Positions 1-4,694 of a DNA stretch of 6,858 nt are shown one piece after another; the first letter of the stretch is position 1, and each line of letters starts with the position of its first letter. Source of the DNA: an uncultured Flammeovirgaceae bacterium (GTDB taxonomy: Bacteria > Bacteroidota > Bacteroidia > Cytophagales > Cyclobacteriaceae); contig CAKZPJ010000033.1 of the NCBI GenBank assembly GCA_937138955.1, forward strand, positions 1 to 6,858, in the 5' to 3' direction. The position numbers and the translations under genes are program-made. Under the pieces are notes generated by a model that saw only the letters and a program-made list of their open reading frames with translations, was not told the origin of the DNA and made no database searches.

Positions 1-1738
1 AAACCTTCTGACTAGCACTAGTGTACAGGTGTAATTCAACTTGAGCATCGGTAGAGGAACTGTTGGACAGCGACACATACAATAAGTTTTGAGCTGGATT
101 AGGAAATACCAAGACTTCCGTCTTTGGAAAAGGATCAAACTCAGCTTCCGGGGCTATTTCAAAATAGGAACTTTTGGAAGCATGTTGTTGGTAGCGAGTG
201 TTATCTCTATCTTCCGTAGAAAGTGCTTTATCAGGAATAAGCCGTTTGCTGATGCCTGGTCCTTGATAACGTACTTCTAAGACATTACCGCCGTATCGTT
301 CAAAGAAGAGTACTCGAATGGGGTGCCAGCCAGCCATTAGAGTTACGCTTCCTGAACGTTCTCGTTTACCGTGTAAACCATTGTTATCAACAACCTTTCG
401 CGTATTGATAAACAGTTGGCTGCCATCGTCAGAAGTTGTGTAAAAAGTATATGTTCCACCAGTTTCTATATTGACGTATCCTTCAAATACAAACCCGAAC
501 TCATTGTCGCGCTGGCGGTTCTTCAGATTAAAATTGCTTTGTGTTCCAGCTTGCTCGAGAGGAAGTTGGGAGAAATTAGGGAGGGTTTTCCAACTACCAT
601 GATAGTACTGATAATTTAGCCCAGGACTGCCATTGGAAGGCGGTGGTGTAGAGGGTTTTGTTTCAAACACTCTTTCGTCAGCACCAACGTCAAATTTTCC
701 GGCTTGCGGTCGGGTATCACCCTCCCAGTCGGTAGTCACCGCACCAATGCTTACTGCGGCATTGATAGCGGGCGAATTACTTCCCAACCGATAGTAATGA
801 GCACTAGCATTCGCAAATTTGGCATCTTTTACTTCAGGAATAGACATATTTCCTTGGCCAGGATAGTTTTTGCTAGGGATACCTGAACCTACTAACAAAT
901 TGTTCTTATAACTTAACCAGGAACCAACATTTTGGGTAATACTCATGTGCCTACTTGATTGGCTAACGAACGTATTGTGATAAATAGAGATTTCTTTACC
1001 CCGGTGAATAAGCAGCCCTTTATTATTTTGGTAGAAGAAGTTATTGCAAACTTTTATATTCTTGGGTAGCATGCCGTCACTTACAAATATCCCTAGACCT
1101 ATTTCATTGTTAAAAAATTTATTTTCTTCTATCCGTATCCCTCTGGCTCCGTAATGAACAATCATCCCTATACCTGAACCTCCAGTACAGCCTAAATCGC
1201 CACCAGGGCACCCTGCGTGCTGAGAAAAAGAGTTTTTCTTTACTAGAACAGTACCGTGAACGGTTTTGATATCAATCCCATTCTCACCGCAGTTGATAAA
1301 TTCATTATCCACAATCTCCCAATCACGAATATCCTCACCTTTGTGCCCCATCTGAATACCATCGGCGGCAACGTTGATGAAGGTAGAACGCTTAATCGTG
1401 ACTCTTCTTCCCCGTCGGCCACAAGCAATAGCGTGGGTATCATTCCCCACTTTAACCCCTTTTATGTTCTTGAAAGTACAGCGGTCAAATAAAATATCAG
1501 TAGCTCCATCAATTGCCACAACGAAAGAAGCTACATTATAATTTTTAAAAGTACAGTTGATAAACTTAGTGCCACTATCTTCTTTACGCAGTAAAAATTG
1601 TTCGTTATGGTCAAATGTTTGATTACGGTAGACCTTCGGTTGGGCGATAACCCAGGAAGAATACATACAAAAAATAATGATGCATGCTCCCCGATAATAG
1701 GAAGACACAACGGTAGAATAGCCAATAGTAATAGTCAT
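1..1738 (-). CDS. Secreted right-handed beta-helix protein with PA14 domain and T9SS sorting domain (3' end cut by window)
   Basis: One uninterrupted minus-strand frame of 579 complete codons runs off the left edge. The ATG at 1736-1738 is the only usable start after an in-frame TAG at 1778-1780. Residues 1-32 look like a signal peptide (hydrophobic core ACIIIFC, cleavage likely after VIA before QPK). Residues about 45-300 show irregular beta-helix rungs of roughly 22 residues (FINCTFKNYN, ILFDRCTF, VTIKRSTF, EIVDNEFINC, ISIYHNTFV), closed by YRLGSNSPAINAA and DVGADE, a typical end of such domains in Bacteroidota. A proline-rich linker (361-373) leads to a PA14 domain at about 373-506 (GLNYQYYHGSW, YTFYTTSDDGSQLFI, GLHGKRERSG). 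From residue 541, VLVFPNPAQNLLYVSL is the beginning of a type A T9SS C-terminal sorting domain. The product should be exported and cell-surface bound or released. PA14 domains often bind carbohydrate. Whether the helix is a polysaccharide lyase or only an adhesive fold cannot be told; no catalytic motif is recognised. CX6C at C177/C184 might form a disulfide. Confidence 0.9.
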   Translation of the reverse strand, partial: MTITIGYSTVVSSYYRGACIIIFCMYSSWVIAQPKVYRNQTFDHNEQFLLRKEDSGTKFINCTFKNYNVASFVVAIDGATDILFDRCTFKNIKGVKVGNDTHAIACGRRGRRVTIKRSTFINVAADGIQMGHKGEDIRDWEIVDNEFINCGENGIDIKTVHGTVLVKKNSFSQHAGCPGGDLGCTGGSGIGMIVHYGARGIRIEENKFFNNEIGLGIFVSDGMLPKNIKVCNNFFYQNNKGLLIHRGKEISIYHNTFVSQSSRHMSITQNVGSWLSYKNNLLVGSGIPSKNYPGQGNMSIPEVKDAKFANASAHYYRLGSNSPAINAAVSIGAVTTDWEGDTRPQAGKFDVGADERVFETKPSTPPPSNGSPGLNYQYYHGSWKTLPNFSQLPLEQAGTQSNFNLKNRQRDNEFGFVFEGYVNIETGGTYTFYTTSDDGSQLFINTRKVVDNNGLHGKRERSGSVTLMAGWHPIRVLFFERYGGNVLEVRYQGPGISKRLIPDKALSTEDRDNTRYQQHASKSSYFEIAPEAEFDPFPKTEVLVFPNPAQNLLYVSLSNSSSTDAQVELHLYTSASQKV

Positions 1739-1943
1739 GTTTACTTTGTGGTGGTAAAACGTAGATATATGAGTATCCTAAATGGGTAGGAGGGTATTAT
1801 GCAGTAAAATAAGCAGTTATCAGGGTATTTTTAACCGTTAGCTTGGTAAATATAGTAGTCTTACTCTGAAAATTGACTTGAATATAGTATAGTTTGCCCT
1901 GGAATATAGTGGCGAAAGTATACCTTTATTCTGAGATTAGAAA
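1739..1943. other. Gene-free spacer between methyltransferase and beta-helix genes
   Basis: No credible reading frame is present in these 205 bases. The stretch lies downstream of the methyltransferase stop (TAG, minus strand, 1944-1946) and upstream of the beta-helix start, so it should hold the beta-helix gene's promoter and possibly the methyltransferase's terminator. No strong GC stem plus T-run is visible. No clean TTG/TAnnTTTG promoter pair was found. The nearest -7-like element is TACGTTTT on the minus strand (1755-1762), one base from consensus, but it lacks a -33 partner. The only structured content is a set of three AATATAGT copies, listed separately. Confidence 0.5.
1849..1910. repeat. 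Three direct copies of AATATAGT
   Basis: AATATAGT occurs at 1849-1856, 1881-1888 and 1903-1910, so the copies start 32 and 22 bases apart, close to three and two turns of B-DNA. They sit 110-175 bases upstream of the beta-helix gene start. Helically phased direct repeats upstream of a gene can be binding sites for an activator; that role is inference. The 8-mer is AT-rich, so chance recurrence is a real alternative. Confidence 0.4.
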
Positions 1944-2642
1944 CTAAAGAAGCGTCAAACGATATAGGTATTGGTCAGTACTATCGTTAAATAGTGTTTG
2001 GCAGTTCCACCCATTGGACGCGGCTATTTGTTTTAGAGTTTGTTCATCGATATATAGCCAAGAAAACCACTCGCCGTACTGCTCTCGGTATTCGTACTGA
2101 AACTGTACTTCACCGTAGTAGTAGTCTTTCGGAAAATTAGTCTTTTGGAATAAGTAGGCAATATCACTAGAATCAAAGAGCATCTGTCCATTAGGCTGGA
2201 GGTGGTGTTGGGCCCACTGAAGAAAGTCAGATAAACCCGCTAAGTTTTCTACCAAACCAATACCATTCATTAGCATCAGAATTGTATCGGCTTGGGTACC
2301 GGAATAATCTTGGTAATCAATATTCCGTACTTGCTTTACTCCCCGTTCGATCATTATCTTGCTAACAAGGGTTGATGACTCAATTGCAGTAACTTCAGTA
2401 TTTTGTTGCTGTAACACCAAGGCATGCGGACCAGCCCCTGCTCCAATGTCGAGAACCACACCCTGGCATAGCGACAAAGCATATTGCTCCAGATCTGGAA
2501 ATTCATTATACGAGCGGAAGAACCAGTCCGTAGGCATTTCTTCGCGGGTGCCGTAGCTGGTGTGAACCCATAGGGGGAAAGACTTTTTCCGGTAGTAGTA
2601 ATCGGCTAAAGCCTGACCGTACATGTCAGTGGAAAAAGTCAT
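1944..2642 (-). CDS. Class I SAM-dependent methyltransferase
   Basis: The protein has 232 residues if started at the ATG at 2640-2642. The frame continues 12 codons upstream to a TTG at 2676-2678, but that start lies inside a terminator-like repeat, so the ATG (MTFSTDMYGQ) is preferred; a second ATG at residue 7 is also possible. Motif I of Rossmann-fold methyltransferases is clear at 62-74 (VVLDIGAGAGPHA), and the acidic residue ending strand beta-2 is probably E88 (VTAIESS). LMLMNGIGLVENLAGLSDFL at 122-141 covers strand 4 and the following helix. The N-terminal YGQALADYYYRKK segment and TSYGTREEMP are probably part of substrate recognition. There is no signal peptide or membrane segment, so it should be cytoplasmic. 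The length suits a small-molecule methyltransferase, but the substrate cannot be read from sequence. It shares its strand with the YdcF-like gene upstream and the beta-helix gene downstream, with gaps of 296 and 205 bases, so it is probably transcribed alone. Confidence 0.88.
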   Translation of the reverse strand: MTFSTDMYGQALADYYYRKKSFPLWVHTSYGTREEMPTDWFFRSYNEFPDLEQYALSLCQGVVLDIGAGAGPHALVLQQQNTEVTAIESSTLVSKIMIERGVKQVRNIDYQDYSGTQADTILMLMNGIGLVENLAGLSDFLQWAQHHLQPNGQMLFDSSDIAYLFQKTNFPKDYYYGEVQFQYEYREQYGEWFSWLYIDEQTLKQIAASNGWNCQTLFNDSTDQYLYRLTLL

Positions 2643-2670
2643 TGGATATACTGAATGGAGCTGAAACGAA

Positions 2671-2716
2671 AATGGCAAAAAAAAGCCATTGAGTACTCAC
2701 TCAATGGCAAAAAAAA
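2671..2716 (-). repeat. Duplicated AATGGC-A8 unit giving two competing hairpins
   Basis: AATGGC followed by eight A residues occurs twice, at 2671-2684 and 2703-2716. In minus-strand RNA the central arm (2694 down to 2685) can pair either with the preceding arm (10 bp, terminator) or with the GCCAUU copy that follows the U8 run (2676-2671, 6 bp with a U8 loop). The second pairing would break the terminator but is weaker. Mutually exclusive pairing is a hallmark of attenuators, though a simple local duplication would give the same pattern. Confidence 0.5.
2677..2708 (-). terminator. Strong intrinsic terminator in front of the methyltransferase gene
   Basis: A perfect 10-bp inverted repeat, GCCATTGAGT (2685-2694) and ACTCAATGGC (2699-2708), encloses a 4-base loop. 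Read on the minus strand it is followed at once by T8 (2684-2677), the classic intrinsic terminator layout. A matching A8 on the other side (plus strand 2709-2716) gives U8 before the stem in the minus-strand RNA; plus-strand RNA would have A8 after the stem, so it should terminate only minus-strand transcripts. It lies 231 bases beyond the YdcF-like stop and only 35 bases before the methyltransferase ATG. It could therefore end the upstream transcript, end a small RNA, or act as an attenuator for the methyltransferase. Confidence 0.8.
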
Positions 2717-2813
2717 TTACAGCTAGCATAACCAACTCTAGAAACAGTTAAAAAAATATCTTTTTCCCGAAAAAGTTTTACGCAATAGTATTAATCACAT
2801 AAACAGGATAGTT

Positions 2814-2821
2814 CAAAACTA
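2814..2821 (-). promoter_or_regulatory. Candidate Bacteroidota -7 box for the methyltransferase transcript
   Basis: On the minus strand these bases read TAGTTTTG, an exact match to the Bacteroidota sigma-A -7 element TAnnTTTG. A start near 2808 would give a leader of about 165 bases that includes the terminator hairpin. The -33 element is poor: the nearest TTTG lies only 14 bases upstream, against a usual 17-23. That is compatible with an activator-dependent promoter or with chance. Confidence 0.4.
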
Positions 2822-2859
2822 GGTAATCTAAAACACAAACCCTAGTAACTAGGTAGTTA
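2818..2859. promoter_or_regulatory. ACTAGGTA direct repeats and overlapping palindromes, possible operator
   Basis: ACTAGGTA occurs at 2818-2825 and 2848-2855, exactly 30 bases apart. The second copy lies in two overlapping palindromes: CCTAGT-A-ACTAGG (2841-2853) and TAACTA-GG-TAGTTA (2846-2859). The first copy overlaps the candidate -7 box at 2814-2821, and the palindromes fall just upstream of where the -33 region would be. The arrangement resembles paired operator half-sites of a dimeric regulator. No regulator gene is present in the window, so function is inference. Confidence 0.4.
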
Positions 2860-2881
2860 TGACCATGAAATTGGTAGAATG

Positions 2882-2912
2882 AAATCATACAATACTGCTA
2901 ATATTGGACAAA
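2882..2912 (-). promoter_or_regulatory. Second, weaker promoter candidate beyond the YdcF-like stop
   Basis: On the minus strand TTTG (2912-2909) is separated by 19 bases from TATGATTT (2889-2882). The spacing is ideal for Bacteroidota, but the -7 element matches TAnnTTTG at only four of its six fixed positions. Transcription starting near 2876 and stopping at the hairpin would give an RNA of about 200 bases. Confidence 0.25.
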
Positions 2913-2938
2913 TCAGACCGAAACACATTAAAATTTTG

Positions 2939-3598
2939 CTATAAAATATGTACCAAATGTTGAGTGTATCCTGCCTTTACTAGAGTCTGGTAGGCCACCA
3001 TAATCTGATCAGGAATCGTGATTGGAATTTGAAATCCTTGGTCGGCGTATACCCACAGTCGCTGTAGATCACCGACCATCAATTGAACTACAGCTTCTTG
3101 ATTTATCTCAGGGTGCGAACTTTCGCAGTATTGCTCAAAGATCATTTGGGGCGATGTAACCCGACATTCTTTATTCGGCCAGTGCTTCTTGAAGGTAGCG
3201 TAGGCTCGCCGTTCCATGTAAGGCTTTTGTACTACAATAAACGACTGAAGAGTATCAAACAAGTTACGTTCACGCAGCAGCTTTTCGGTGAAGCGAAAAT
3301 TCTCTCCCGAATTAGTTGAGCGATTTTCTACCAAAATATTATTGTCGGGTACCCCCTGCTTCAGTGCGATCTCCCGAAATAGATCTGCTTCGCTGGTTTG
3401 CCAGATTCCTTCGGTTAAGCGCCCCAAACCACCGGATAGAATTAGCCATTTACCTAATCCCTGTTGATAAATCTCAACCGCTCGTTCAGCCACTCGGGTA
3501 TCATGACTACCTAAAACCAAAATAGCATCAGCCAGCACCAATTCATGCTCCATATGATGAAAATTCCAAATAGTACGAATGGCACTTTCCGCTTCCAT
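2939..3598 (-). CDS. YdcF/DUF218-family cytoplasmic protein
   Basis: The protein has 219 residues from the ATG at 3596-3598. The frame runs a further 21 codons up to a TTG, but the ATG puts the conserved WNFHHMEHEL at residues 11-20, where relatives have it. DUF218 hallmarks in order are DAILVLGSHDTRVAERA (24-40), WLILSGGLGR (51-60), SEADLFREIALKQGVP (69-84), NILVENRSTNSGENF (87-101) and IVVQKPYMERRAYATF (121-136). Near-full-length resemblance is to the YdcF branch. There is no signal peptide or transmembrane helix, unlike the membrane-anchored SanA and ElyC members, so it should be cytoplasmic. E. coli YdcF has been reported to bind S-adenosylmethionine, but no reaction is established for this branch. 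It is transcribed divergently from the SDR gene across a 123-base gap and lies upstream of the methyltransferase on the same strand. Family assignment is firm; function is unknown. Confidence 0.88.
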   Translation of the reverse strand: MEAESAIRTIWNFHHMEHELVLADAILVLGSHDTRVAERAVEIYQQGLGKWLILSGGLGRLTEGIWQTSEADLFREIALKQGVPDNNILVENRSTNSGENFRFTEKLLRERNLFDTLQSFIVVQKPYMERRAYATFKKHWPNKECRVTSPQMIFEQYCESSHPEINQEAVVQLMVGDLQRLWVYADQGFQIPITIPDQIMVAYQTLVKAGYTQHLVHIL

Positions 3599-3721
3599 AA
3601 ATAAACCGATTAGAGAATATGTGTCTGCAAGCTTACTAAATCTTGATAAATTTCTTTTCAACTTGAACTAACAATTTCTAGCTTCTCCTACTTATTGAAC
3701 CGAGAATATACTTTTTCGTCT
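3599..3721. promoter_or_regulatory. Divergent promoter region between YdcF-like and SDR genes
   Basis: These 123 bases must serve both directions. Towards the YdcF-like gene, TAAGCTTG (minus, 3635-3628) is one base from TAnnTTTG, with a TTG 23 bases upstream (3661-3659); the spacing is at the long limit, and a start near 3622 would leave a leader of about 24 bases. Towards the SDR gene no convincing pair is seen; TACTTTTT at 3709-3716 is close to consensus but almost touches the ATG. No Shine-Dalgarno sequence precedes either start, as is normal in Bacteroidota. Confidence 0.35.
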
Positions 3722-4522
3722 ATGAAACGACTGCAACAACAAATCGCGATTGTGACCGGAGCAAGTTCCGGCATAGGTCAGGGTATTGCTATTGCCTTAG
3801 CAAAGGCGGGGGCTAAAGTCTGTGTTAACTACCGTAGTAGTGAAGATGGAGCTAAGAAGACGCTGGAGGAGATTGAGAAGAATGGGGGAGAAGGGGTTAT
3901 TCAGCAGGCGGATGTAAGCAAGCCAGAGGATGTAAAAACCATGTTCCAAAACACAATAAAGGAATACGGAACAGTTGACATTTTAGTAAATAACGCAGGT
4001 ATCCAGCAAGATGCCTCTTTTCTGGAAATGAGCCACGATGACTGGCAGAAAGTAATTAATGTGAATTTATCGGGGCAGTTTTACTGCGCTCAAGAAGCCG
4101 CGAAAGAGTTTGTACGCCGAGGAGTGGTAGAAGATCGATCTAAAGCAGCGGGTAAGATTATCTGTATGAGTTCGGTACATGATATTATTCCCTGGGCGGG
4201 TCACGTAAATTACGCCACCGCCAAAGCGGGTATTCTGATGTTCGCCAAATCTTTAGCGCAGGAACTATCTGAGAAAAAAATCCGAGTGAATGCTATCAGC
4301 CCTGGTGCCATTAAAACCGATATTAACCGTGATGCCTGGGAAGATGAAGAAAGCCGTAACAAACTGCTACAACTTATTCCTTATCAGCGAGTGGGAGAGG
4401 TAGAAGATATTGGAAATGCGGCCGTGTGGCTTGCATCCGACGAATCTGACTACGTACAAGGCCAAACGATTTACATCGACGGTGGCATGACACTCTATCC
4501 GGGATTCAAGGACAACGGGTAG
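3722..4522 (+). CDS. SDR-family oxidoreductase, probable glucose 1-dehydrogenase
   Basis: The protein has 266 residues from the ATG at 3722; the frame extends nine codons back to a TTG, but MKRLQQQIAIVTGASSG places the first strand where classical SDRs have it. Features are the nucleotide-binding TGASSGIG (12-19), NNAG (90-93), catalytic N115, S151, Y164 and K168 (YATAK), and the PG-motif SPGAIKTD (193-200). SSVHDIIPW around the serine and the C-terminal GGMTLYPGF closely resemble Bacillus glucose 1-dehydrogenase (about 261 residues), which oxidises beta-D-glucose to gluconolactone with NAD(P)+. Arg38 after strand 2 (NYRSS), as in that enzyme, is compatible with NADP+ use. There is no signal peptide, so it is cytosolic and presumably tetrameric. 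It precedes the GH15 gene by 172 bases on the same strand; that enzyme would supply free glucose. SDR substrate assignment by sequence is imperfect: the family call is near certain, glucose is likely. Confidence 0.9.
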   Translation: MKRLQQQIAIVTGASSGIGQGIAIALAKAGAKVCVNYRSSEDGAKKTLEEIEKNGGEGVIQQADVSKPEDVKTMFQNTIKEYGTVDILVNNAGIQQDASFLEMSHDDWQKVINVNLSGQFYCAQEAAKEFVRRGVVEDRSKAAGKIICMSSVHDIIPWAGHVNYATAKAGILMFAKSLAQELSEKKIRVNAISPGAIKTDINRDAWEDEESRNKLLQLIPYQRVGEVEDIGNAAVWLASDESDYVQGQTIYIDGGMTLYPGFKDNG

Positions 4523-4532
4523 GGAAATATTA

Positions 4533-4690
4533 AGATACGAGATATGAAATGTGAAAATTGGATAGAAGTTAGAAGTGGGAAGCGTGAAATCATAGCTTTA
4601 TAAACTTGTAAACTTCAAACCTCTCGACGATCGCCTGAAAAGTAATCAGCAATTTAGCCATTGAACAATCGAGCAATCAAACAACTAACC
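4533..4690. repeat. Patchwork of 7- and 8-base tandem micro-repeats before the GH15 gene
   Basis: Heptads run in register: AGATACG, AGATATG, AAATGTG, AAAATTG (4533-4560), then after two bases TAGAAGT, TAGAAGT, GGGAAGC, GTGAAAT (4563-4590). Octads follow: TAAACTTG, TAAACTTC (4601-4616), and later GAACAATC, GAGCAATC, AAACAACT (4663-4686). The unit changes along the spacer, but the period stays at 7-8. The rest of the 172-base spacer shows no gene, clear terminator or promoter. Dispersed short tandem heptads are known in some bacterial genomes, for instance cyanobacterial STRR elements; their function is unclear. Some of this may be a low-complexity effect. Confidence 0.5.
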
Positions 4691-4694
4691 CGAC

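Larger units (their letters stand above)
2643..2938. other. Gene-free 296-base region between YdcF-like and methyltransferase genes
   Basis: No credible protein gene is seen. The stretch is AT-rich and contains, in minus-strand order, a weak promoter candidate (2912-2882), overlapping palindromes (2859-2841), a perfect -7 box (2821-2814), an AT-only hairpin (2775-2760, loop CGGG) with a loose T-run after it, and the strong terminator (2708-2677). Taken together it is either a long regulated leader for the methyltransferase or a locus for a small RNA of about 130-200 bases ending at the terminator. Confidence 0.5.

Noticed and set aside
1531..1725. Minus-strand 64-codon reading frame with a signal-peptide-like start.
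   Set aside because: It lies wholly inside the beta-helix gene on the same strand in another frame. The beta-helix frame has recognisable domains over its full length.
2643..2678. Twelve-codon N-terminal extension of the methyltransferase from a TTG at 2676-2678.
   Set aside because: The TTG lies in the terminator-associated repeat immediately after T8, and the extension shows no family-like sequence. The ATG at 2640-2642 is better placed.
2750..2775. Minus-strand hairpin CTTTTT-CGGG-AAAAAG followed by ATA and T7 as a terminator for the YdcF-like gene.
   Set aside because: The stem is only 6 bp and nearly all A-T, and the T-run is offset by three bases, so it is probably too weak.
2857..2928. 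A 23-residue hydrophobic minus-strand reading frame (MCFGLICPILAVLYDFILPI...) just after the YdcF-like stop.
   Set aside because: AT-rich spacers give short hydrophobic frames by chance. There is no start signal or family support, and its end overlaps the palindromes.
3599..3661. Twenty-one-codon extension of the YdcF-like protein from a TTG at 3659-3661.
   Set aside because: An ATG at 3596-3598 gives a protein of normal family length, and the extension overlaps the presumed divergent promoter region.
3695..3721. Nine-codon extension of the SDR protein from a TTG at 3695.
   Set aside because: Classical SDRs begin a few residues before the first beta strand, as the ATG at 3722 provides.
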